DNA of 64,000 nucleotides from Spirochaetota bacterium (GTDB lineage Bacteria > Spirochaetota > UBA12135 > COTS27), in the NCBI GenBank assembly GCA_013426755.1, contig AP019861.1, forward strand, positions 2,015,271-2,079,270, read 5' to 3'. Positions within the stretch are counted from its first letter, which is position 1; each line of letters begins with the position of its first letter. The notes below the pieces were generated by a model. That model saw only the letters and a program-made list of their open reading frames with translations, was not told the DNA's origin and did no database searches. A program made the translations under genes and the position numbers. Below, in pieces: positions 19,141 through 30,900 of the stretch.

Positions 19141-19344
19141 GAAATGAAATATTCTTTTATATAAAAGAAAGAAAAGCGGGAAGGAGGACTGCAATGAGTT
19201 TAGGAGGAGAACTGAGATAAGTTCATAAGGGAAGCTACAATGAGTCTTAATTAAGAATAAGCATAAAAGATTAGAATAAGAATTATATTAGCAATGAAGC
19301 GGATATCTCGGTGAAGAAGTAAAGGTTGAGAGAGAGAAGAAAAA

Positions 19345-22271
<2,927 letters not shown>

Positions 22272-23105
22272 ACTTCTTTTCCTTCTCCCCACACATTCAT
22301 CACTCTTGCTCTCAATCCTAAGTAACCACTCTCTCCTCTTAAAAACCATTCATCATTAGAACATTCTAAAAAGGATTTCGCAGTCACCACGCAGACATGT
22401 TGTCTTTCACATTGCCAATATTCACACATTGGGTCAATATTGACGCTTTGCAAATACCTGCTTATTGTAGATGCCAATTCGCAGATGCAGATTTTTATCC
22501 ACCACAGATTCTCATCTGTCGTAGATTTCTATCTACACATTGACAAATTTTTATCTACACATCGCAGATGATCACAACGCACCAGACATTCGTCTACACA
22601 TCATTCTCAAGAACAATCATTCGCAATCAAACGCACGACAAGAAAGTCTCCAAAGCTATACTTCTTATGAGATAACGCTTCGCTACTATACATATTCTAA
22701 AAGCTTTTCTTAATTAAAAAAACTTCCCGCTTTCCAAATCTTTCAAAAAACTACCCCGATCACCCAAATGTCTCGCATTCTCATGTTTTAAGACATTCTT
22801 TCCAAGCAAACCGCACCATTCTTCATTTCTAAAAAATAGCACGCCTCACCTTGCTAAGCAACCGATAGCGTTCGCCAAATCTCTTCAAAACTACCTTTAA
22901 GCTATATTGATTTCTCATAACCTAAACTTCATCAGAAAAAATTCAGTCCCAGACCTACTCAACCACCTCTCACACCCAAGAAATATCTATCATTTTCTCT
23001 AAACCACCCCACACTAACGCATTCTGTTTCAAACTTAAAACCTATGCGCCAGCATTGAGCCGTCTATGACATTTCTTAATGCAGAAGTTAAACCTTTCAG
23101 TCATT
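22272..23105 (-). other. Long leader between the 23S promoter and 23S
   Basis: About 830 nt with no gene or tRNA that I can recognise. It contains short related motifs (GTAGATAAAAATTTGTC, GTAGATAGAAATC, CAGATGAGAATCTG) that could form hairpins near 22490-22570. Since a strong promoter lies at its far end, it is inferred to be a transcribed pre-rRNA leader. Confidence 0.6.
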
Positions 23106-23108
23106 ATT

Positions 23109-23137
23109 ATTATAACACTTTTTAGTCATTTTGTCAA
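23109..23137 (-). promoter_or_regulatory. Consensus sigma70 promoter for 23S
   Basis: On the minus strand TTGACA (23132-23137) and TATAAT (23109-23114) are both perfect hexamers with a 17 bp spacer, preceded by an A-rich upstream tract. Initiation is expected near 23102. It is the best promoter in the window and points to 23S. Confidence 0.85.
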
Positions 23138-23663
23138 TTTTTTTTAGAATTCTTTTTATTTTTTTTCTTTTCTTTTTTTTAGTTGACTTTCTCAAACACT
23201 CCTCTTTTCATTGAATTTCAGCAAAATTTCTATTTAATCCACCCAAAACCCCTTTTCTCCCATTGAAATTCTAAGCCAATTGCTAAAAATTCTCAACAGA
23301 CCGCTTGAAATTGTTGCCCGATTCATATAAACTTTTAATAGACTACTTGAAATTTTTGTCCCATTGCTTGAAATTCAACATTTATAACCCAGTTTTCTAT
23401 AGATAAAAATTTAAATAACCACCATTCTTCCCCATTTTTCCCATTTTCTAGCTCCTTTAAGTTTTCTTCCTACCCAGCTACCCCTCATTTCTTATGCAAT
23501 CGATTGAAATTTTGATCCGATTGCTTGAAATCTTTGTCCGCTTGCTTGAAATTGCGTGGTCTCAGACCCATATTTTATAGATAAAAATTTAAATGCCCAC
23601 CATTCCCGCCCGTTTTCTAGCTCCTTTAAATTTTTTCTCCTCATCTGCTCCGCTTTTCTATAT
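23138..23663. other. AT-rich gap with TTGAAAT motifs
   Basis: No gene. The motif GATTGCTTGAAAT or CATTGCTTGAAAT recurs many times, and two ~75 bp blocks around ATAGATAAAAATTTAAAT (about 23400 and 23577) are related. A TTTTTTTTAGTTGACTTT copy of a dispersed motif lies at 23173-23190. Confidence 0.6.
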
Positions 23664-23912
23664 AATGGATTGAAACCATTATCCGATAGACTGAAACTTG
23701 CCGAATTCCTAAGCTTTTTTATTGAGGCATTGTATAAAGCTAACCCCCTTAAAGACTTGAAATATTAATTTCAAAACCCCGCAGAACTCTTAAGAAAACT
23801 CACCAAAACACTTGAAAAACACTTAAAAAACACTTGACAAGAGGTTAAAATGACTGTAATATACTAATCATCGTAAATAACACAACACACCCCACTAAGA
23901 CAATAGAGATAT
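23664..23912. repeat. ~250 bp direct repeat, copy 1 (promoter of restriction system 1)
   Basis: It is nearly identical to 25691-25939. It contains the inverted repeats TAATGGATTGAAACCATTA and TTGAAATATTAATTTCAA and ends in promoter-like sequence directly before the methylase start. The two copies bracket the first restriction-modification pair. Confidence 0.85.
23834..23865 (+). promoter_or_regulatory. Promoter upstream of restriction-modification system 1
   Basis: TTGACA at 23834-23839, then TAATAT at 23857 after 17 bp, or TATACT at 23860 after 20 bp. It lies ~50-80 bp before the methylase ATG. The second direct-repeat copy carries the same TTGACA at 25862. Confidence 0.55.
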
Positions 23913-23913
23913 C

Positions 23914-24831
23914 ATGAACACAATTATACCCCATACCGCAAAAAAAAGCTTCGGCTTAAGAAATGGACAGCTGCTCTTCGAAGACTTTAATATTGAACGA
24001 AAGGTCAAAAACAGAAAGGCAAAAGAAAAAAAAAGATTGGGATACCAGTTTTTTGCACAGAAATTTAACAAACAAAATAACCCACTACCCATAGCCTATC
24101 AAAATAAAATCATCGCAGATGATAGTTTAAAAATTTTAAAACAACTCCCTGATAATTGTATAGATTTAATATTCACCTCACCCCCCTACAATTTTGGATT
24201 AGCCTACGAACAGCACAACGACACAGCCACGTGGGACGCTTATTTTAACATGCTCTATGAAATATTTGACGAATGTATACGAGTTCTAAAATACGGCGGT
24301 AGAATAATCATCAACATCCAACCTTTATTCTCCGATTACATTCCCGCACATCATTTAATCAGTAACTATTTTTTTAATAAGGGACTCATATGGAAAGGCG
24401 AAATCCTCTGGGAAAAGAATAATTATAACTGCAAATATACCGCGTGGGGAAGTTGGAAAAGCCCTTCAAGTCCTTATTTAAAGTATACTTGGGAATTTCT
24501 AGAAATCTTTTGTAAAGGAGACCTAAAAAAACAAGGAAAATCAAGCAATATCGATATCAACGACGAAGAATTTAAATCCTGGGTCAATGCCAAATGGTCC
24601 ATAGCTCCCGAAAGAGATATGAAAAAATACGGTCACCCAGCAATGTTTCCTCAAAAATTAGTCGAGAGAGTATTGAAATTATTCTCATTTAAAGATGACA
24701 TCGTACTCGACCCTTTTAATGGCGTAGGGACAACAACCCTAGTCAGCCATCTCTTACATAGAAAATACCTAGGCATAGATATATCTAAAAAATACTGCAG
24801 GGCCGCTGAAAAAAGGCTCCACAGCCAATGA
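23914..24831 (+). CDS. Type II DNA methyltransferase, N4-cytosine/N6-adenine beta class
   Basis: At 305 residues it belongs to the N6_N4_Mtase fold with the catalytic motif TSPPY at residues 88-92 ahead of the SAM-binding motif DPFNGVGTT near 265. This IV-before-I order defines the beta class. TSPPY is most common in N4-cytosine enzymes, but base specificity cannot be settled from sequence. The region between (~100-260) should contain the target recognition part. The first ~60 residues are basic and atypical. Its TGA overlaps the nuclease ATG (ATGA), giving coupled expression with the methylase first. Confidence 0.85.
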   Translation: MNTIIPHTAKKSFGLRNGQLLFEDFNIERKVKNRKAKEKKRLGYQFFAQKFNKQNNPLPIAYQNKIIADDSLKILKQLPDNCIDLIFTSPPYNFGLAYEQHNDTATWDAYFNMLYEIFDECIRVLKYGGRIIINIQPLFSDYIPAHHLISNYFFNKGLIWKGEILWEKNNYNCKYTAWGSWKSPSSPYLKYTWEFLEIFCKGDLKKQGKSSNIDINDEEFKSWVNAKWSIAPERDMKKYGHPAMFPQKLVERVLKLFSFKDDIVLDPFNGVGTTTLVSHLLHRKYLGIDISKKYCRAAEKRLHSQ

Positions 24832-25541
24832 CCCTATACGATGAAAGTATAGAAAGTATTATAAATACATATAATACAGTAGTAAAGGGTGTCGATAGTA
24901 ATGCCTTAAAATCAAATAATCAAAAAGGTAGAACTTACGGAGGATTAATTAGAGCCACCAAAGGTAAATTACAGGAACATATCACACACTCATTAGTTAA
25001 AATAGCTTGGAAGGAATTAGGCGGCAAAGAATCCGATATAGATATAAATAGCAAAAAAATACACATTCCTATTCAGCAAAATTACTTAAATAAACTAATT
25101 GATGAAAAAGTTAAAAAACGCATTGCTAACAATCTCCAACATTACACTTACAAATTATCTGTCGACAAACACATCTACATTAAAAAAAAGTTTGTAATGG
25201 GTATAGAATGCAAATCATATACCGAAAATGCAATGATTAAAAGAATACTAGTAGATTTTGATTTACTTACAAGTATTCATAAAGACCTAAAATGTTTTTT
25301 ATTTCAACTCGAGAGTCAATTAACTGGAGATTATGCTAACATTGATAAAGCGACTATCTATGGCAGTCGTTCCACCCACACGATCATGTCTTATTTCAAT
25401 TGCAGATTACACATCATCACTCTATTAAAAGGTGAACGAACTATTGACAAACCCATACATAAAAACTTCAAACCTCTAAGCAAAAAATCGTTAATTAAAG
25501 CCAAAAACATACTAAAAGATAACTTAATAGAATTTTTATAA
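24828..25541 (+). CDS. Putative Type II restriction endonuclease (PD-(D/E)XK)
   Basis: 237 residues, Lys/Ile/Asn rich. The nuclease-like strand FVMGIECKSYTE near residue 126 carries an E-x-K with a following amphipathic segment, as in PD-(D/E)XK enzymes. I do not recognise the subfamily. The assignment rests on this motif plus the ATGA overlap with a DNA methylase. Together they should cut unmodified foreign DNA at a short unknown site. Codon use is more AT-rich than in housekeeping genes here, consistent with transfer. Confidence 0.6.
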   Translation: MTLYDESIESIINTYNTVVKGVDSNALKSNNQKGRTYGGLIRATKGKLQEHITHSLVKIAWKELGGKESDIDINSKKIHIPIQQNYLNKLIDEKVKKRIANNLQHYTYKLSVDKHIYIKKKFVMGIECKSYTENAMIKRILVDFDLLTSIHKDLKCFLFQLESQLTGDYANIDKATIYGSRSTHTIMSYFNCRLHIITLLKGERTIDKPIHKNFKPLSKKSLIKAKNILKDNLIEFL

Positions 25542-25690
25542 TAGTATACGGTAATATCCATTTTTTAGTCCGATCGATATAAACCCTTAAGGACTACTTG
25601 AAATTGTTGTTCCATTGCTTGAAATTAAGCGTTCACACACCCATTTTCTATGGATGAAAATTTAATGGGAATAGATTGAATGCCCGATTT

Positions 25691-25939
25691 AATGGATTGA
25701 AACCATTATCCGATAGACTGAAACTTGCCGAGTTTCTAAGCTTTTTTATTGAGGCATTATACAAAGCTAACCCCCTTAAAGACTTGAAATATTAATTTCA
25801 AAACCCCGCAGAACTCTTAAGAAAATCCACCAAAACACTTGAAAAAACACTTAAAAAACACTTGACAAGAGATTAAAATGACTGTAGTATACTAATCATC
25901 GTAAATAACACAAAATACCCTGCTAAGACAATAGAGATA
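25691..25939. repeat. ~250 bp direct repeat, copy 2
   Basis: It matches 23664-23912 with few changes, including both inverted repeats and the TTGACA...TAGTATACT promoter-like end (25862-25890). In copy 1 the block runs straight into a methylase ATG; here the equivalent position is ATATAAAAT with no start. The preceding 25542-25690 also shows TTGAAAT motifs like those before copy 1. Confidence 0.85.
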
Positions 25940-26018
25940 TAAAATAGACGCTTACCCATTCTTTAAGAAGTTCCCCACCAAGAAAGAAACACAAGAATAT
26001 TTTAACAAGCTGCAGTAA
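25929..26018 (+). pseudogene. Possible 3' remnant of a gene between the two restriction systems
   Basis: A short open frame without a start codon reads DAYPFFKKFPTKKETQEY and ends FNKLQ-stop at 26016-26018. The peptide is non-repetitive and gene-like. It directly follows promoter copy 2, where the first system has its methylase start, so it could be what is left of a deleted gene. The rest, 26019-26206, holds nothing recognised. Confidence 0.25.
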
Positions 26019-26206
26019 TGCAGTAGTATACACTGCTCGCATTTCAAACGCTCAAAAATTACCCCCATATAAATAAATCACACCTACACCGCCACATTGA
26101 CGAAATAATAACACAATTAAAAACTACAAAAAACCACCACACTAGCTATCCTCACCTTAACTCCCATAAAAGTAGGGAACAAACAACTCCCCTACAAAAA
26201 ACTAAT

Positions 26207-27052
26207 ATGTCAGCAAGGAAAATAAAAGAAGCCCCCACACCCCTACTGGGAGAACTAGAAGTATTTACCAACAACATACCCTCCCGCTACCCACACTCTC
26301 CACTACGCTACCCAGGCGGTAAGAGCCGTGCTATAAGAGAAATACTCCCCATGATACCAGAAGATACCACCGTGCTATGCTCTCCATTTCTCGGCGGCGC
26401 TTCAATAGAATTAGCATGCACCGTAAAAGGCATACGCGTAAAAGGCTATGATATATTTGAACCCCTTATAGACTTCTGGCAATGTCTCCTCGACACTCCC
26501 AACAAACTCGCAAATCAAGTAGAGAAGTATCACCCGCTTGACAGAAAACAATTTTACGCACTGCAAAAACACTACACCACGATCAAAGACACCCTAGTGA
26601 GAGCTGCCGTATTCTACGTCCTCAATAGGTCTTCGTTTTCCGGTGTAACCTTATCAGGCGGTATGTCAACAGGACACCCACGCTTTACACAGAGCTCTAT
26701 CGAGAGATTACGAGAATTTACAGCCCATAACTTCCTAGTCGCAAAAGCAGATTATAGACTGTCGATAGCTGAGAATCAAGACGCATTCCTCTACCTCGAC
26801 CCCCCGTATCGAAACGGACAAAAACTATACGGAATCAAAGGAGATGCACATCAAAGCTTCGACCATAAAACATTACGAGAATTGCTAAACCAACGCAATA
26901 GTTGGATATTATCCTATAACGACTGCCCAACCATCAGAAAATGGTACAAGGATTACCGCATTTTAAAAGCAAATTGGCAATATGGAATGGGCTCCCACAA
27001 AAAATCAAACGAGATAATAATAATATCACATGACTTAAGGATAGCCGCATGA
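26207..27052 (+). CDS. D12-class N6-adenine DNA methyltransferase (Dam family)
   Basis: The enzyme transfers methyl from SAM to N6 of adenine in duplex DNA. It has RYPGGKSRAI near residue 34 (motif X/I region), PFLGGASIELA near 62, and the catalytic DPPY near 198, the alpha-type order of the MethyltransfD12 family. The length (281) is normal. The stop overlaps the next ATG (GCATGAGCC), coupling it to the HaeIII-like nuclease. No Shine-Dalgarno motif precedes the start. The start could be a few codons downstream. Confidence 0.88.
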   Translation: MSARKIKEAPTPLLGELEVFTNNIPSRYPHSPLRYPGGKSRAIREILPMIPEDTTVLCSPFLGGASIELACTVKGIRVKGYDIFEPLIDFWQCLLDTPNKLANQVEKYHPLDRKQFYALQKHYTTIKDTLVRAAVFYVLNRSSFSGVTLSGGMSTGHPRFTQSSIERLREFTAHNFLVAKADYRLSIAENQDAFLYLDPPYRNGQKLYGIKGDAHQSFDHKTLRELLNQRNSWILSYNDCPTIRKWYKDYRILKANWQYGMGSHKKSNEIIIISHDLRIAA

Positions 27053-27933
27053 GCCAAGTACAGAGCGGCAAAAGTTTTGAGTACGCAATAGCCTACCAAT
27101 TACAAAAAATAACCCAAGCAACTCTAGTAGAAAACAAGCACCTAGTAACCGCCAGAAAATACTACGTAACCTACGACTCTGTAGAACAAAACAAGGCAAT
27201 GAACGCCGCCCAAAAAATAGTCGGCTTTCTTACAAGAGTAGACAAACGACTCAAACAAAAACCGTGTGTCCTACGACTCCAATCAGACCAAGCAGGTAAA
27301 TTAGGTGACGTGCGGGATATTGTTATTGAAACCCCCATGGGCGAGATAGGAATATCCGCAAAGAATAGGCATTTTGGTGTCAAGAACCCTCGACTTTCTA
27401 AGAATATAGATTTTGGACGCAAATGGATAGGACATCCCGTCTCACAAACCTATTGGGATACGGTAATGCCGATTTTTAGCAAAATGCAGAACAGACGTGA
27501 AAACGGACAATTATGGCGCAACATACACGATAAAGAAGACAAATTTTATGTCCCCCTACTGCATGCCTTTAACATAGAACTGCAACGCATATACGATAAC
27601 GATAAAGACAATACTCCTAAAAACTTGCTACATTATTTACTAGGACAACACGATTTTTACAAAACCGCAAAAGACAATGGAACCGCCATCGTACAATCAT
27701 TTAATATAAACGGCTCTCTGCTATGGGGTAAAAAACTACCCTTACCCACAATCATAGAAAACAGGAGAAACACAACCAAAACCACCACATTATATTCTTT
27801 TGACAAAGGATGGCAAATATCCTTTAGAATCCATAATGCTGAGAGTAAGGTAACCCCCTCTTTAAAGTTTGACATCCAGTTGACAGGACTTCCACACAGA
27901 TTATCTAGACACGAAATAAATTATTTATTTTAA
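27049..27933 (+). CDS. HaeIII-family Type II restriction endonuclease
   Basis: 294 residues. The segment GDVRDIVI near residue 85, then EIGISAKNRH near 103 and the NIDFGRKWIGHPVS stretch near 128, are the conserved core of the HaeIII restriction enzyme family (PF09556), with a D...E-x-(S)AK-type metal site. HaeIII itself cuts GGCC and pairs with a C5-cytosine methylase; here the adjacent, overlapping methylase is a D12 adenine enzyme. The recognition site must therefore differ, or another methylase protects it. Family assignment is from memory of the signature. Confidence 0.75.
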   Translation: MSQVQSGKSFEYAIAYQLQKITQATLVENKHLVTARKYYVTYDSVEQNKAMNAAQKIVGFLTRVDKRLKQKPCVLRLQSDQAGKLGDVRDIVIETPMGEIGISAKNRHFGVKNPRLSKNIDFGRKWIGHPVSQTYWDTVMPIFSKMQNRRENGQLWRNIHDKEDKFYVPLLHAFNIELQRIYDNDKDNTPKNLLHYLLGQHDFYKTAKDNGTAIVQSFNINGSLLWGKKLPLPTIIENRRNTTKTTTLYSFDKGWQISFRIHNAESKVTPSLKFDIQLTGLPHRLSRHEINYLF

Positions 27934-28440
27934 ATAGATAATTTTATTTGTATATGAAAAAATCGCACCACTCTCCCCACTAAGCAGAACCACCACAACT
28001 CAAAGCCATCACAGCCCACCCAGTCTCTCACCCAGCGGAGAGAACAGCACAAAAACCCCTCTTCCCCAGACTCGTTCACCAATGAGAAAGAGAGGCCATC
28101 ATTTCTAACCTACCACCACGCCCTGCCTAGTGCTCATTCCCACTGCTGCCAGACAATCATTATCCTAACACTACCCCCGTAGATTAAGATAACGCTCGAT
28201 AAACTCCTACCATCTTAAAATGAACCCCTGCCACAGTGATATAAATAATTATCCTTGTCTTGCAGAAAAAGATTTAATAGCCTAACCTCGTATATTGCTC
28301 CTTTCATATCGTAGGTCATATTTGTTTAATTGTGATTTTAATTGTAATTTTAATTGTGTTTTTATTTCTAATCGCGGTTTTTGAATGTGGGTTCAACCGT
28401 AGCTTTAAAGACCGCTTAAAAACACGCCTTTACATATCTC
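27934..28440. other. Gap between the restriction island and the exbB gene
   Basis: No gene or RNA recognised in ~500 bp. It is moderately C-rich at first and AT-rich at the end, with a short TTTTAATTGT repeat around 28330-28365. The genes on either side are convergent. Confidence 0.5.
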
Positions 28441-29298
28441 TTACGGACTACCAGGTCTTTGTATTTGATGTGTAAAGTATTCGAAGATATGCTGAATTCG
28501 TCCTTCTAACTCCTGCAACCGCCTTCTTGAAAAGACATACATAAACAGTAACGGAAACGATAAGATCAACCCCGCCTGCGTCGTCAATAACGCTTTCGAG
28601 ATGCCATCCGATAAGAAGATAGGATTGCTATTGCCAAAGATAGAGATCACTTCAAACGTGTCTATCATTCCAACCACCGTACCCAACAACCCAAGCAAAG
28701 GCGCCACCGTCGCTATCATTCGTAACGTCTTAAGCCTCCTGTAATGCTCACGTACAATCTGCTCATACTTATACACACACGCATACATCCGCGCCTCAAG
28801 TAACGAAGCAGCCCCCCCCCTACGGTCATTTTCTTTATAAGAATCCTCCCCTAAAGACTTCACCATTCCTAAGTCCCCCCTCAAACTATTTTCATCAACC
28901 CCTCCTCCAAGTACCTTCCCACCAGCAAGCACCCACGCAAGCTCCCCATAAAGTACCCGCTCGTAAGAACGAATAGCACCACCACGCAACTCAGACTCAA
29001 TCCCCACCAGCCTATCAAACCACCCCCGTACAACCCTCGTCAAAAAAAAACCTCCATTGATAGCCGCTTTCCTCTTCTTCTTAGGAGGTAAGATCATTTC
29101 TAAATCACTCGAGTAAGCACCCCCACGAACACCACCCTTTATTCCTTCTCTTCCTTCTAACTCGTACGCACGCGCATTCTTATAAAGGGATATCATAAAA
29201 TGACACACCTCCCACCAAGCCCAGTACCCCAGTATAAATAACGCTAAAAGCGTCCATCCCGTCTGAGCGATCGTTTCATAAAAAAATCGAATCATCAC
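28441..29298 (-). CDS. MotA/TolQ/ExbB proton channel protein (second ExbB of the TonB cluster)
   Basis: 285 residues: an N-terminal membrane helix (~12-30), a cytoplasmic region of ~130 residues that is Gly/Arg rich and partly low-complexity, then the channel core. The core has TVAPLLGLLGTVVGMIDTF near 205 and SKALLTTQAGLILSFPLL near 240, the ExbB/TolQ signatures. It should form the pentameric proton channel with ExbD dimers and energise TonB. It is the last gene of the cluster on the minus strand, separated from the large ExbB by ~1.5 kb of repeats, in a set resembling Vibrio ExbB2. Confidence 0.85.
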   Translation of the reverse strand: MMIRFFYETIAQTGWTLLALFILGYWAWWEVCHFMISLYKNARAYELEGREGIKGGVRGGAYSSDLEMILPPKKKRKAAINGGFFLTRVVRGWFDRLVGIESELRGGAIRSYERVLYGELAWVLAGGKVLGGGVDENSLRGDLGMVKSLGEDSYKENDRRGGAASLLEARMYACVYKYEQIVREHYRRLKTLRMIATVAPLLGLLGTVVGMIDTFEVISIFGNSNPIFLSDGISKALLTTQAGLILSFPLLFMYVFSRRRLQELEGRIQHIFEYFTHQIQRPGSP

Positions 29299-30285
29299 TG
29301 CTCTTAAACTATTGCTAATTATTGCTAATCTTACGCTAACCGTCTCTCAACACTCACAACAAGCACATAAACCACTTAACCACCCATCACGATTCAAACA
29401 AGCAACCCACCCACTACTTTTTAGCCCAAACAAGCCATTCGCCCGCCATCTCTAAGCTAAGCCCACCACATCAGCCCACCAGACAAACCCCGTCCATAAT
29501 CACAGGATCCAAGCCGCCCGTCTGCCATTCCTTAGCCCAGACAAGCAGCCCGCCTCCTGTCACAGTTTCAACGTCCCATTCACCTTCTCAATCTAAAAAA
29601 GCCCACACTTTCAGCGACCTTCTTTACCTTAGCCTACACTTTACCCTAGCCCAAAAACCCACACTTTCAGCGATACTTTTCCTTAGCCTCTAAAAAATCA
29701 CACTCTCAGCGTAACAACTCTAATACTCGTTCAACCAATAACCTACAATCATTACACTCACAGCATTCTTTAAGTATCACCTATCATTGACGCATCAACA
29801 GGACAAAACCACGCCAAACATCATCTACAATACGCATACCTTAAAAAGCCCAAGAATTTTACAATTTATAAATTATTACGTGCTCACAATATTATCGTCA
29901 TTCAATTTTATCATCACAACCATTTACAATGCAAATTTTGTTTCATTAATTAACTTAACATTTAATATATAAAACTCATACGCCCTAAACAGCTGCAATT
30001 CATACTAATGATATGATGATTTCACCACTTCTCACATAAAAAAAACTTTAAAATTCAGATTAAATTAAATTATTTCAATAAAATTTAAAGATTATAGGTA
30101 AAATCACTTCGTTTTACTCCATCTCACCCTTTATCATCGATTTATTCTATCAAAAATTTAATAAACATACAATAAAATTTCATAAAAAATTAAAAAAACT
30201 ACAATTTAGCGCCATTCTACGCTCAACATCCCTCTTGTTACCTCCTTTTAACCTTCAAGTATTCCTATATATTGAGTCAACATTG
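29299..30285. other. Repeat-poor AT-rich gap downstream of the large ExbB gene
   Basis: No credible gene; the plus-strand frame at 29787-29972 has no family or binding site. Short related blocks CCCACACTTTCAGCGA recur at ~29600-29690, and AGCCCAAACAAGCC-type stretches near 29420. The final part is A/T runs. Confidence 0.5.
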
Positions 30286-30550
30286 ATAATTATGGCTAAA
30301 TGTAGGTGCATATTGAGTCAACATGGGTAATTATACGTCAACGTGGCTAAATAGGAGTAATTATGGGTAATATAGGTAATTATGGGTGGATATTGAGTTA
30401 ATTAATATTGGTAATTATAAGTCAACGTGGCTAAATAGGAGTAATTATGGGTAATTATAGGTAATTATGGGTGGATATTGAGTTAATTAATATTAGTAAT
30501 TATACATCAACGTGGCTAAATAGAAGTAATTATGGGTAATTATAGGTGGA
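30286..30550. repeat. 84-85 bp tandem array
   Basis: TCAACGTGGCTAAATAG recurs at 30338, 30422 and 30507 with GGTAATTATGGGTGGATATT between. About three copies plus degenerate edges. Within it GTAATTATGG repeats at a shorter scale. Confidence 0.8.
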
Positions 30551-30659
30551 CAGATTCATTGGGATTCATTGAGATTCATTAAGGATCATTGGGATTTAAT
30601 GTCAGTCGTTTTATCCGGTTCATGCATTTTTATCACAGCCGATCCATCCATTCGATCAG

Positions 30660-30900
30660 AGGTATTCATTGTATTAACTTCGTGGGTTTTATTGGATTCG
30701 TTGGTTTTGTTAGATGTATTGATTTTATTAGCTTCATGGGTTTTGTTGGATTCGTTGGTTTTATTGGATGTATTGATTTTATTAGCTTCATGGGTTTTGT
30801 TGGATTCGTTGGTTTTATTGGACTCATTGGGATTCATTGGTTTGATTGGATTCGTTGGTTTGATTGGATTCGTTGGTTTGATTGGATGTGGGGGCTTTAT
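30660..30900. repeat. 54 bp and 18 bp arrays at the 3' end of the large ExbB gene
   Basis: CTTCATGGGTTTTGTTGG and its variants start at 30678, 30732 and 30786 (54 bp period), followed by an 18 bp unit TTTGATTGGATTCGTTGG up to ~30890. The 18 bp part encodes the NQTNES tail of the large ExbB; the 54 bp part lies beyond its stop, in another phase. Confidence 0.8.

Noticed and set aside
22272-23105. tRNA genes in the 23S leader
   Set aside because: No cloverleaf or TTCGAAT-type arm was found on the minus strand.
29787-29972. 61-codon plus-strand frame
   Set aside because: AT-rich, no ribosome binding site, and no recognisable feature.
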